Source: Frankia sp. QA3 (lineage in GTDB: Bacteria > Actinomycetota > Actinomycetes > Frankiales > Frankiaceae). From it: a stretch of DNA of 46,120 nucleotides. Positions within the stretch are counted from its first letter, which is position 1. Each line of letters begins with the position of its first letter. A program made the translations under genes and the position numbers. Below, in pieces: positions 16,972-24,752 of the stretch. Below the pieces are notes generated by a model. It was not told where the DNA came from, did not search any database, and worked only from the letters and a program-made list of their open reading frames with translations. The stretch spans positions 6,403,002 to 6,449,121 of the forward strand of contig NZ_CM001489.1 of assembly GCF_000262465.1 (NCBI RefSeq), in the 5' to 3' direction.

Positions 16972-18453
16972 ATGGGACAGGTGCTGACGAAGGGCGGCAA
17001 TGCGCCGCTGCCCACCACCGACGTCCGGGTTGAGATCGCCTCGTCGAGCTCGCTGGACATCGCCGCGATCCTGGTGACGGCCGCCGGCAAGGTGCGCACC
17101 GACGACGACTTCGTCTTCTTCAACCAGCCGACCGGCCCGGGGGTGCGGCTGGTGCCGCCGTCGGTGCTGGAGTTCACTCTCGGCGCCGTCCCGCCGGACA
17201 TCGACAAGGTCGTCGTCACGGGCAGCCTGGACGGCACCGGCCCGGTGACGTTCGCGGGCGTGCGGGGGCTGGGGATCTCGGTGCGCGACACCCGCGGCGG
17301 CGCCGAGCTGGTCCGGTTCGACCCCGCCGGGCTCGGCGCCGAGACGGCGCTGATCCTCGTCGAGCTCTATCGCCGGGCCGGCGCGTGGAAGGCGCGTGCG
17401 GTCGGGCAGGGCTACGCCTCCGGGCTCGCCGGCATCGCCACCGACTTCGGCATCGCCGTCGACGATCCCGGCACCTCCGGCGGGCCGTCCGCCGCGTCGC
17501 AGGCCCCGGCCGGGTCGGCGCCGCCGGCCGCCCCACCCCACCCGCAGCCCGCCGTGCCCGCGGGTCAGCAGTGGGCGCCGCCCGCGGCGCCGCCGACGCC
17601 GGCGTCCGGGCCGCCCGGCGGTCACCAGTGGGGCCCGCCGCCCGTCCCGCCGGCTCCGGCCGGCGGGGCACCACAGTGGGGTGCCCCGCAGCCGCCGCCC
17701 GGCCAGCAGTGGGGCCCACCACCCGCCGCGCCGCAGTGGGGTGCGCCGCAGCCGCCCGGTCAGCAGTGGGGGCCGCCCGGCGTGCCGCCGCCCGCGCCCG
17801 CCGGCCAGCCCTGGGGGCCGCCGGCCGGCGGCCAGTGGGGGCCGCCGCCGCCCGCTCCCGGCCAGCCCGGCGGCCGGGTCAACCTGGACAAGGGCCGGGT
17901 CTCGCTGACCAAGGGCCAGAGCGTGTCGCTGGTGAAAACCGGCGCGCCGCCCCTCACCCGGGTGCGGATGGGCCTGGGCTGGGACCCGGCGCAGCGCGGC
18001 CGGACGATCGACCTCGACGCGTCCTGCATCCTGTTCGACGAGCGCGGCAAGGACGTGGACAAGGTCTGGTTCATGTCCAAGAAGGGCGCGCGCGGCGCGG
18101 TGCGCCACTCCGGTGACAACCTCACCGGCCGTGGCGACGGCGACGACGAGACGATCCTGGTGGATCTCGCCGCGTTGCCCCCGGGCGTCGTCACGCTGAT
18201 CTTCACGGTGAACAGCTTCCAGGGGCAGCCCTTCACCGACGTGCGCAACGCCTACTGCCGGCTCTACGACGACGTCACCGGCCAGGAGCTCGTCCGCTTC
18301 GACCTGTCCGAGTCCAAGCCGGCCACCGGGCTGGTGCTGTGCCGGGTGCAGCGCGAGGGCGGCGGCCAGACCTGGGCGATGACCGCGATCGGCGAGTTCC
18401 ACGACGGCAAGACCGTCCGCGCGATGGTCAACCCGTCGAAGCAGTACCTCTGA
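16972..18453 (+). CDS. Double TerD-domain protein with Pro/Gln-rich linker
   Basis: TerD proteins bind calcium and belong to a widespread stress system named after tellurite resistance. The 493-residue product has two TerD domains: residues 1-166 (MGQVLTKGGNAPLP, TDDDFVFFNQPTGPG, ELVRFD) and 301-493 (VSLTKGQSVSLVK, GWDPAQRGRTIDLDASC, HSGDNLTGRGDGDDETI, FTDVRNAYCRLYD, ELVRFDLSE). The acidic GDNLTGRGDGDDE loop of the second domain is the calcium site. They are joined by about 135 residues of Pro/Gly/Gln/Trp repeats (QQWGPP, PQWGAPQPP). ATG 16972 is preceded by GGAGAGG eight bases upstream; ATG 16939 is the alternative but family members begin MG-V-L-KGGN. The last 26 bases overlap the end of the convergent oxidoreductase gene. 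No terB, terC or terZ gene is nearby. Confidence 0.92.
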   Translation: MGQVLTKGGNAPLPTTDVRVEIASSSSLDIAAILVTAAGKVRTDDDFVFFNQPTGPGVRLVPPSVLEFTLGAVPPDIDKVVVTGSLDGTGPVTFAGVRGLGISVRDTRGGAELVRFDPAGLGAETALILVELYRRAGAWKARAVGQGYASGLAGIATDFGIAVDDPGTSGGPSAASQAPAGSAPPAAPPHPQPAVPAGQQWAPPAAPPTPASGPPGGHQWGPPPVPPAPAGGAPQWGAPQPPPGQQWGPPPAAPQWGAPQPPGQQWGPPGVPPPAPAGQPWGPPAGGQWGPPPPAPGQPGGRVNLDKGRVSLTKGQSVSLVKTGAPPLTRVRMGLGWDPAQRGRTIDLDASCILFDERGKDVDKVWFMSKKGARGAVRHSGDNLTGRGDGDDETILVDLAALPPGVVTLIFTVNSFQGQPFTDVRNAYCRLYDDVTGQELVRFDLSESKPATGLVLCRVQREGGGQTWAMTAIGEFHDGKTVRAMVNPSKQYL

Positions 18454-19384
18454 CGTCCGCCGCCCGGTCAGCGCCGGCGGGCCGGGCGTCGTCCGCGTCG
18501 TCGGCTGCGGGCTGGGCGGTGGCGAGGCGGCGCAGGCGGATGACGGCGGTGGCGTCGAGCTGTCCGTCGCCGCGCGCCTGGGAGGCGGCGAGATCGCTCT
18601 CGGCGAGTTCGGTCAGCGGCACCGGGACGCCGCGGCGGGCCGCCTCCGCCAGGCAGATCCGCAGGTCCTTGCGCATCCAGTCGACGGCGAAGCCGAAGTC
18701 GAACTCGTCGCGGATCATGGTGGCGGCGCGGTTGGTCAGGTACCAGGAGCTCGCGGCGCCGCCCGACACGGCGGGCAGCACCCGGTCCAGGTCGAGGCCG
18801 GCGGCCATCGCGAAGTTCAGCGCCTCGGCCGCGCCCTCGACCGCCCCGGCGACGAGGATCTGGTTGACCATCTTCGTCAGCTGGCCGGTGCCGACCGGGC
18901 CGATCCGGGTGATCGTCGCCCCGTAGGCGGCCAGCACCGGCCGGACCCGCTCCACCGTGTCCGCCTCGCCGCCGCACATGACGCTGAGCCGGCCGGCCTC
19001 GGCGCCGGCCTGGCCGCCGGACACCGGGGCGTCGACGAAACCGACTCCCGCCGCCGCCGCCCGCTGCGCGATCTCCACGGCCAGTTCCGCCGACGTCGTC
19101 GTGTGGTCGACGATCGTCGCCCCGGGCACCAGCGCGCCGAGCGCGCCGTCCGGCCCGAGCAGCACCGCGCGGACGTCGTCGTCGGCCCCGACGCAGACAC
19201 ACACCACGTCGGCCCCGGCGGCGGCCTGCGCCGGCGTCGCCGCGACCCGGCCCGGGTACGCGGCCGACCAGCGCGCCGCGGTCGCCGCCGTGCGGTTGAA
19301 CACGACCGTGTCGAATCCGGCGCGGGCGAGATGGCCGGCCATGGGAAAGCCCATGGTGCCGAGGCCGACGAAGGCAACCTGCAT
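18428..19384 (-). CDS. Beta-hydroxyacid dehydrogenase (3-hydroxyisobutyrate / tartronate semialdehyde reductase family)
   Basis: NAD(P)-dependent reductase/dehydrogenase. The 318-residue product has the Rossmann start VAFVGLGTMGFPMAGHLARAGF (3-24), the substrate motif DAPVSGGQAGAEAGRLSVM at about 118-136, and the catalytic Lys in TGQLTKMVNQILVAG at about 165-179. These fit 3-hydroxyisobutyrate dehydrogenase, 2-hydroxy-3-oxopropionate reductase and relatives, which motif inspection cannot separate. Lying directly after the ethylmalonyl-CoA-type genes, which release glyoxylate, a tartronate semialdehyde reductase role is an attractive inference; valine breakdown is the other. ATG 19384 has GGAG eight bases upstream. 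It ends inside the convergent TerD gene (26-base overlap). Confidence 0.87.
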   Translation of the reverse strand: MQVAFVGLGTMGFPMAGHLARAGFDTVVFNRTAATAARWSAAYPGRVAATPAQAAAGADVVCVCVGADDDVRAVLLGPDGALGALVPGATIVDHTTTSAELAVEIAQRAAAAGVGFVDAPVSGGQAGAEAGRLSVMCGGEADTVERVRPVLAAYGATITRIGPVGTGQLTKMVNQILVAGAVEGAAEALNFAMAAGLDLDRVLPAVSGGAASSWYLTNRAATMIRDEFDFGFAVDWMRKDLRICLAEAARRGVPVPLTELAESDLAASQARGDGQLDATAVIRLRRLATAQPAADDADDARPAGADRAADVRGTASTG

Positions 19385-19482
19385 CAGCGTGCTCCTGTCC
19401 CGGATGGTCGGTCAGGAGCAGATTACGCAAGTCGGTCCGGGCGGCCGGTGCGATCGGCGCCCGCGGTCGCTCCCCGAGCGGG

Positions 19483-20688
19483 TCAGTGGGGCGCTTCGTA
19501 CTCCCGCAGCAGGGCCCGGCTGATGATCCGCTTCTGGATCTCGGAGGTGCCCTCGCCGATGAGCATGAACGGCGCCTCCCGGTAGAGGCGTTCGATCTCG
19601 TACTCCTTCGAGTAGCCGTAGCCGCCGTGGATGCGGAACGCCTCCGTCGTCACCTCGTGGCAGTACTCGCTGGCCAGATACTTCGCCATCCCGGCGGAGA
19701 CGTCGTTGCGCTGCCCGCTGTCCTTCTTGCGCGCGGCGCTGACCATCAGCAGGTGGCCGGCCTCGACCTTGGTCGCCATCTCCGCGAGCTTGAAGGCAAT
19801 GGCCTGGTGTTCGGCGATCGGCCGGCCGAAGGTGCGCCGGCTCTGCGCGTAGGCGACGGCGAGCTCGAAGGCGCGGATCATGATGCCGCAGGCCCGCGCG
19901 GCGACGTTGACCCGGCCGACCTCGACGCCGTCCATCATCTGGTAGAAGCCCTGACCGCGGCCTTCCTCCCCGCCGAGGATCGCCGCGGCCGGTACCCGAT
20001 GGTCGGCGAGGACCATCTCGGTCGTCTCGATGCCCTTGTAGCCGAGCTTGTCGATGCTGCCGGGGATGGTGATCCCGCCGTGGGTGCCGAAGCCCGGTTC
20101 CTTCTCCAGCAGGAAGGTGGTCATGTTCCGGTAGACCGACTCGGCGCCCTCGTCGGTCTTCACCAGGGTGGCGACGATCCCGGCCCGCGCGCCGTTGGTC
20201 AGCCACATCTTCTGCCCGTTGAGCACGTAGCCGTCGCCGTCGACTTCCCGGTCGGCCCGGCTGGTGATCGCCGCGACGTCCGAGCCGCACCCGGGCTCGC
20301 TCATCGAGAACGCGCCGCGCAGCTCGCCGGTCGCCATCGCCGGCAGCAGCCGGCGGCGCTGCTCCTCGGTACCGTGCCGGCCGATCAGGTAGGCGACGAT
20401 GAAATGGGTGTTGACGACCCCGGCGACGCTCATCCAGCCCCGGGAGATCTCCTCCACGACCAGCGCGTAGGTGAGCAGCGACTCGCCCAGCCCGCCGTAC
20501 TGCTCGGGAATGGTGATCCCGAACAGGCCCATCTCCTTCATCGACTCGACGATGGACTGCGGGTATTCGTCGGCGTGTTCGAGCTCGGTGGCGAACGGAA
20601 GGATCTCCTTGTCGACGAACGTGCGCACCGCCGCGAGGATGTCGCGCTGCACGTCGGTCAGGTCATCGGTCTGCGCGATCCTGCCCAT
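19483..20688 (-). CDS. mcd: Acyl-CoA dehydrogenase, probable methylsuccinyl-CoA dehydrogenase
   Basis: FAD enzyme that forms a double bond alpha-beta to a CoA thioester. The 401-residue product has the ACAD fold: EQYGGLGESLLTYALVVEEISRGWMS, the FAD motif GAFSMSEPGCGSDVAA, NGQKMWLTNGARAG, QMMDGVEVGRVNVAARACG, and the C-terminal RIHGGYGYSKEYEIERLYREA with the second FAD motif and GEGTSEIQK. The catalytic base is expected in the MMDGVE stretch or the EIERLYREA helix; I did not resolve it. From memory the sequence is close to the ACAD encoded in the Streptomyces ccr-meaA-citE cluster (SCO6469 family), which supports the ethylmalonyl-CoA pathway assignment over ordinary beta-oxidation. Start 20688 (ATG). 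It is 24 bases downstream of the lyase gene, so the two form an operon. Confidence 0.88.
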   Translation of the reverse strand: MGRIAQTDDLTDVQRDILAAVRTFVDKEILPFATELEHADEYPQSIVESMKEMGLFGITIPEQYGGLGESLLTYALVVEEISRGWMSVAGVVNTHFIVAYLIGRHGTEEQRRRLLPAMATGELRGAFSMSEPGCGSDVAAITSRADREVDGDGYVLNGQKMWLTNGARAGIVATLVKTDEGAESVYRNMTTFLLEKEPGFGTHGGITIPGSIDKLGYKGIETTEMVLADHRVPAAAILGGEEGRGQGFYQMMDGVEVGRVNVAARACGIMIRAFELAVAYAQSRRTFGRPIAEHQAIAFKLAEMATKVEAGHLLMVSAARKKDSGQRNDVSAGMAKYLASEYCHEVTTEAFRIHGGYGYSKEYEIERLYREAPFMLIGEGTSEIQKRIISRALLREYEAPH

Positions 20689-20712
20689 CGGTCGTCCCCC
20701 TCCTGCGGCCGG

Positions 20713-21672
20713 CTAGCTCTCGACGCCGACCGGCGGCTCGAACTTCCGCGTGCGGGAGAGTCCCGCGGCGCGGCCCTTGCCCGCGACGACCTCGGCCATC
20801 TTGCGGCTGGCCTCGTCGATCATCTCGTCGCCGAGCATCACCGCGCCGGTCAGCCCGCCCTCGGCCGAGGTGTGCCAGGCGTAGGCGTCCAGGATCAGCT
20901 CGGCGTGGTCGTAGTCGGCCTGACGCGGTGCGTAGATCTCGTTGGCCGCCTCGATCTGGCCGGGATGCAGCACCCATTTCCCGTCGAAGCCCAGCGCGGC
21001 CGAACGGGCGGCGGTCGCTCGGAAACCCTCGAGGTCGCGGATCTGGAGGAAGGGGCCGTCGATCGCCTGCACCCCGCGGGCGCGGGCCGTCTCCAGGATC
21101 TTGAACAGCACGTAGTGGAAGGGGTCGCCCGGATAGTCCGGGCTGAGCGTGCCGACCGTGAGCGACGGCATGTTGATCGAGGCCATGAAGTCGGCCGGGC
21201 CGAAGATAATGGTCTCGATCCGGGGACTGGCGAAGGCGATCTCGCGCACGTTCGACAGGCCGAGCGCGGTCTCGATCTGCGCCTCGATCCCGAGCCGGCC
21301 GACCTCGAACCCCATCACCTTCTCGATCTGGGTGAGCAGCAGGTCCAGCCAGGCCACGTGGGCGGCGGACTGCACCTTCGGCAGCATCACGCAGTCCAGG
21401 TTCGCCCCGGCGCCCTCGACGACCTCGACGACGTCGCGGTAGGTCCACCGGGTCGTCAGGTCGTTGACCCGGACGACCCGGGTCCGGCCCGCCCAGTCGC
21501 CCTCGTTGAGCGCCGCGACCACGTTCGCCCGGGCGGCCTCCTTCGCGTCGGGCGCGACCGAGTCCTCCAGGTCGCAGAACACCTGGTCGGCGGGCAGGGC
21601 CTGGGCCTTGCCGAGCATCTTCGTCGAGGATCCGGGGACGGCCAGGCACGAGCGGCGGGAACGCTGCGGCAT
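20713..21672 (-). CDS. mcl1: HpcH/CitE-type CoA-ester lyase, probable beta-methylmalyl-/malyl-CoA lyase
   Basis: Cleaves beta-methylmalyl-CoA to glyoxylate and propionyl-CoA (and malyl-CoA to glyoxylate and acetyl-CoA) in the ethylmalonyl-CoA pathway, if the assignment is right. The 319-residue product shows the CitE-like barrel: RSCLAVPGSSTKML, DQVFCDLEDSVAP (metal-binding Asp/Glu), RVVRVND with the catalytic Arg, MLPKVQS, GIEAQIETALGL, IIFGPADFMASINM, and GKWVLHPGQIEAANE. It closely resembles the Streptomyces citE of the ccr cluster (SCO6471 family, from memory). ATG 21672 lacks a ribosome-binding site; TAGCAT on the minus strand (21685-21680) ends seven bases upstream, so the mRNA is probably leaderless. 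It heads the operon with the ACAD. No ccr or ethylmalonyl-CoA mutase gene is in the window. Confidence 0.88.
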   Translation of the reverse strand: MPQRSRRSCLAVPGSSTKMLGKAQALPADQVFCDLEDSVAPDAKEAARANVVAALNEGDWAGRTRVVRVNDLTTRWTYRDVVEVVEGAGANLDCVMLPKVQSAAHVAWLDLLLTQIEKVMGFEVGRLGIEAQIETALGLSNVREIAFASPRIETIIFGPADFMASINMPSLTVGTLSPDYPGDPFHYVLFKILETARARGVQAIDGPFLQIRDLEGFRATAARSAALGFDGKWVLHPGQIEAANEIYAPRQADYDHAELILDAYAWHTSAEGGLTGAVMLGDEMIDEASRKMAEVVAGKGRAAGLSRTRKFEPPVGVES

Positions 21673-21679
21673 GAACTTT

Positions 21680-21685
21680 ATGCTA
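21680..21685 (-). promoter_or_regulatory. -10 hexamer for a leaderless lyase transcript
   Basis: Minus-strand TAGCAT (TANNNT type) with a seven-base gap to the ATG at 21672, in a locally AT-rich patch. No ribosome-binding site lies between, as expected for a leaderless mRNA. No clear -35 element. Confidence 0.5.
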
Positions 21686-21959
21686 TCGACTAGTCACTCC
21701 TCGTGCTCGATGGCGGCCCGGGATCCCCGGATGGATCCGGTCGGTGAGCATCTCCGGCTCCGCTCATGCCCGCCGCGGCCAACCCGGGCCCGCCGGTGAC
21801 CCGGCGCCCGAACGGAGCCCAGCCGGCCGGTGACTGCCCAGGCGGGCGGGTATGTCGGGGTCGGGGTTGCGGGATGCGCCCGCGCGGGTAGCCTCCGGCC
21901 GTGAACAGGTCTGCGGCGCCGGCCCGGGGCGGTATGTCCGCCCATGCCGAGAACGGTCA

Positions 21960-23312
21960 GTGACCGCAATGCCCACGCGTCCGATCCAGTCCAGGGTGTA
22001 CTGCCGCCGCCTGGCCGGCCTGCTGGTCCTCGACCCGAACGGCGACCAGGTCGGCCGCGTCCACGACGTCATCGTCACCCTGCGCCTCGGCCACGAGCCG
22101 CCGCGCGTGCTGGGCCTGGCGGTCGAGGTGCAGCGCCGGGCGATCTTCGTGCCGATCGGGCGGGTCACCGGCGTGGAGTCCGGCGCGGTCGTGCTTTCCT
22201 CGGCCCGGCTGAGCTGGCGGCGCTTCCAGCAGCGGCCGAACGAGACCCGGGTCCTCGGCGAGCTGCTCGACCGTCGGGCGACGCTGCTGTCGTCGGGCAC
22301 CGAGGTCACCGTCGTCGACGCCGCCATCGAGCCGATCCGCGGCGGGGACTGGGTGCTCGACCAGGTGGCGGTGCGGACCGGGCGGGGCCGGCGCGGTGAG
22401 GTCCGCACCGTCGCCTGGGACGAGGTCACCGGCCTGTCGCTGGCAGAGGAGGGCCAGGGCGCGGCGAACCTGCTGGCCGCGTTCGAGAAGCTGCGCCCCG
22501 CGGACCTCGCGACCCTGCTGCACGACCTGTCCGAGAAGCGGCGCGCCGAGGTCGCCGCGGCCCTCGACGACGAACGGCTCGCCGACGTCCTGGAGGAGCT
22601 GCCCGAGGACGAGCAGGTGGAGCTGCTCGGCGGGCTCGCCGAGGAGCGCGCCGCCGACGTGCTGGAGGCGATGGGCCCCGACGACGCGGCGGACCTGCTC
22701 GGCGAGCTGCCCGCCGAGGACGCCGAGCGGCTGCTGCGGCTGATGGAGCCGGACGAGGCCGCCGACGTGCGTCGCCTGCTGCGCTACGCCGACGACACCG
22801 CCGGCGGGATCATGACCAGCGAGCCGGTCGTGCTCGCCCCGAACGCGACGGTGGCCGAGGCGCTCGCGCGCATCCGCGAGCCGGAGCTGTCCCCGGCGCT
22901 GGCCGCACAGGTCTACGTGGTCCGCCCGCCCTACGAGACGCCCACCGGGCGCTACCTCGGCCTCGCGCACTTCCAACGGCTGCTGCGGGAGCCGCCGTCC
23001 ACCCTGGTCGGTGGGGTGATCGACGTGGATATCGCGTCGCTGCGGCCGGAGACCCCCCTCGCCGAGGTCACCCGGCTGCTGGCGTCGTACAACCTGGTCG
23101 CGGCGCCCGTGCTCGACCGCGGCGGGCGGCTCGTCGGCGTGGTCACCGTCGACGACGTCCTCGACCACCTGCTGCCGGCCGACTGGCGCGAGCGCCAGCT
23201 CGAATCCGACGTCGACGTCCGCACGACGCCAGGCGCGCCCGCCCCGCCCCCGGGCGGTGGGGAACCCGCCGCCAGGGGCGAGGTGGGCAGCAGCCCGCCG
23301 GCGGCTCCGTGA
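21960..23312 (+). CDS. PRC-barrel / MgtE N-terminal / CBS-domain cytosolic protein
   Basis: Resembles the cytosolic regulatory half of MgtE magnesium channels without the membrane part. The 450-residue product has PRC-barrel-like segments (LAGLLVLDPNGDQVGRVHDVIV at about 14-35 and DWVLDQVAVRTGRG), then the MgtE N superhelical domain built of acidic repeats (RPADLATLLHDLSEKRRAEV, DVLEELPEDEQVELLGGL, DAADLLGELPAEDAERLLRLM), then two CBS domains (about 285-420, GGIMTSEPVVLAPNATVAEAL and ITPLAEVTRLLASYNLVAAPVLD-like). There is no membrane helix. GTG 21960 has GAGAAC upstream; ATG 21969 is the alternative. Its TGA overlaps the GTG start of the DUF1003 gene, so the pair is translationally coupled. 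A role in Mg2+ or other metal sensing for the membrane partner is inference. Confidence 0.85.
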   Translation: MTAMPTRPIQSRVYCRRLAGLLVLDPNGDQVGRVHDVIVTLRLGHEPPRVLGLAVEVQRRAIFVPIGRVTGVESGAVVLSSARLSWRRFQQRPNETRVLGELLDRRATLLSSGTEVTVVDAAIEPIRGGDWVLDQVAVRTGRGRRGEVRTVAWDEVTGLSLAEEGQGAANLLAAFEKLRPADLATLLHDLSEKRRAEVAAALDDERLADVLEELPEDEQVELLGGLAEERAADVLEAMGPDDAADLLGELPAEDAERLLRLMEPDEAADVRRLLRYADDTAGGIMTSEPVVLAPNATVAEALARIREPELSPALAAQVYVVRPPYETPTGRYLGLAHFQRLLREPPSTLVGGVIDVDIASLRPETPLAEVTRLLASYNLVAAPVLDRGGRLVGVVTVDDVLDHLLPADWRERQLESDVDVRTTPGAPAPPPGGGEPAARGEVGSSPPAAP

Positions 23313-24469
23313 GGGGGCACCGGCGCGGCTCGCGTCTGGACCAGCCGCGGCTGTCGCGGCGCGCGTCGCTACGGCCCGCCTACGAGCCGGACGCGTTCGG
23401 CCGGATCGCCGAGCGGGTGGCCCGGTTCATCGGGACGGCCCGCTACCTCGTCGCCCAGAGCATCGTCATCGTGTTGTGGGTCGCCTACAACGTCTTCGTC
23501 CCCGGCTCCGCGCGGTTCGACGGGTTCCCGTTCATCTTCCTGACGCTGGTGCTGTCGTTGCAGGCGGCGTACGCGGCGCCGCTCATCCTGCTGGCGCAGA
23601 ACCGGCAGGACGACCGGGACCGGGCGAACCTCGCCCAGGACCGGGAGCAGTCGGTGCGCGCCCGCGACGACACCGAGTACCTCGCCCGCGAACTGGCCGC
23701 CGTGCGCATCACCATCGGCGAGCTGGCCACCCGCGACTTCCTGCGCTCCGAGCTGCGCGCCCTGCTCGCCGAGCTGGACGCGACGGACCGCGACCGCGAT
23801 CGGGAACGGCGCGACCGGCGCCGGCGTCGGGACGGCGAGCGCTCGTCACGCCGCGACCAGGCCCCCGCCGGAGACCAGGCCCCCGCCGGGGACCAGGCCC
23901 CCGCCGGGGAACGGGCCCCCGCCGGGGAACGGGGCGCGACCCCGACCGGACAGGGCCCGGCCCGCCGGAGGGTCACTAGGCGGGCGGCGGGAGCGCTGAC
24001 CGCGGGAGTGCCTGGGGCCGTCCTAGGGCTGGCCCGCCGCGCCGCGGCAGAGCGTCAGCACCGCCATCGCGATCTCGACGCCACGGGGACCCAGCTCGTC
24101 CGCCCAGATGGCGATGATCTCGTTTTCCCGGGCGTGCTCGATGCGGGGGCCGCCCTCGGCCGAGCGCAGGCCCTGGATCTGCCGGGACAGGTCGCGGCGG
24201 GTGGCGAGCAGCTCACGCAGCTGGGCGTCGATGTCGTCGATGTACTGGCGTCCCTCAGCGATATTGTTGATCGTCAGTGCCTCGCCCGCGATCGGCGCGC
24301 GCGCCGCGCCGGTGAAGGCGGCGCCCGGCGCCGTGGGCGCGGGAATCGCGGCGTCGGGACGGTCGACGAGGTTGTCCACGAATGGGCCTTTCGATCGGAG
24401 GCCCGGCGCAGCCCAGGCCAAGAGGACCCGGGGCGGACCGGGCCTGGGTCTGACGCTCGTACCGCGTGA
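23309..24469 (+). CDS. DUF1003 membrane protein with long unconserved C-terminal tail
   Basis: DUF1003 proteins are small two-helix membrane proteins of unknown role. Residues 1-175 are typical: LDQPRLSRRASLRPAYEPDAFGRIAERVARFIGTA, then helices at about 48-66 (LVAQSIVIVLWVAYNVFV) and 75-97 (FIFLTLVLSLQAAYAAPLILLA), then AQNRQDDRDRANLAQDREQSVRARDDTEYLARELAAVR. An Arg-rich tail follows, then a DQAPAG repeat (18-base units, about 23868-23935). From about residue 215 to the stop at 24469 the sequence is the antisense of the chorismate mutase gene and has no look of its own; a true protein end near 23980 would need a frame change. GTG 23309 overlaps the stop of the MgtE-N/CBS gene. Always found beside that gene in actinobacteria as far as I recall. 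Confidence 0.75.
   Translation: MRGHRRGSRLDQPRLSRRASLRPAYEPDAFGRIAERVARFIGTARYLVAQSIVIVLWVAYNVFVPGSARFDGFPFIFLTLVLSLQAAYAAPLILLAQNRQDDRDRANLAQDREQSVRARDDTEYLARELAAVRITIGELATRDFLRSELRALLAELDATDRDRDRERRDRRRRRDGERSSRRDQAPAGDQAPAGDQAPAGERAPAGERGATPTGQGPARRRVTRRAAGALTAGVPGAVLGLARRAAAERQHRHRDLDATGTQLVRPDGDDLVFPGVLDAGAALGRAQALDLPGQVAAGGEQLTQLGVDVVDVLASLSDIVDRQCLARDRRARRAGEGGARRRGRGNRGVGTVDEVVHEWAFRSEARRSPGQEDPGRTGPGSDARTA
24023..24379 (-). CDS. Chorismate mutase, AroQ (type II) class
   Basis: Converts chorismate to prephenate, the entry to phenylalanine and tyrosine. The 118-residue product is an all-helical AroQ domain: INNIAEGRQYIDDIDAQLRELLATRRDLSRQIQGLR carries the family's catalytic Arg and Lys/Arg positions, followed by GGPRIEHARENEIIAIWADELGPRGVEIAMAVLTLCRG. 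GTG 24379 has AAGG about nine bases upstream; the frame is open to 24562 but the upstream part is not conserved-looking. Its whole length is overlapped on the other strand by the tail of the DUF1003 frame, where codon character favours this gene. A stand-alone gene, away from pheA or tyrA. Confidence 0.85.
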   Translation of the reverse strand: MDNLVDRPDAAIPAPTAPGAAFTGAARAPIAGEALTINNIAEGRQYIDDIDAQLRELLATRRDLSRQIQGLRSAEGGPRIEHARENEIIAIWADELGPRGVEIAMAVLTLCRGAAGQP

Positions 24470-24752
24470 GGTCAGCGGTGGAGCGGGGACCGTGCCCGGT
24501 CCCCATAAAACGGAGGCAGCAGCGCGCCGTGGCGCGAGGTTCGGCTGCACTCCATGCAGCAAGCATGCCAGTCCGGCGCGGATCCGTCCAGGAACCGGCC
24601 TGGCGCCGCAACCACCCCCCTCGCCCCGGATGATCCCGCGTCGCCCCGGCCGGCGTGGCCGCTTCGAGGGCCGTCGGCCGCAGCGGTCGACGACCGGCCG
24701 GCCGCGGTGACCGAGGCCACGGATGCGGCGCGGCCGGTGGGATGATCAGGCG
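24380..24752. other. 373-base divergent intergenic region
   Basis: Between the chorismate mutase (-) and RecB-like nuclease (+) starts. The DUF1003 frame runs into it to 24469. Contains a short AT-rich patch near 24503 (cccataaaacgg), the only promoter-like stretch I can see, and a small hairpin CTGCA-ctcca-TGCAG near 24545. No gene found. Confidence 0.4.

Noticed and set aside
16122..17291. N-terminal extension of the MaoC gene to 17291
   Set aside because: The extension is antisense or shifted to SUFU and TerD genes; ATG 16121 has a strong ribosome-binding site and starts the conserved hot-dog domain.
16226..18453. Toxin-immunity pair from SUFU and TerD genes
   Set aside because: Neither neighbour has a toxin-like or secretion feature; the TerD protein is an ordinary two-domain calcium-binding type.
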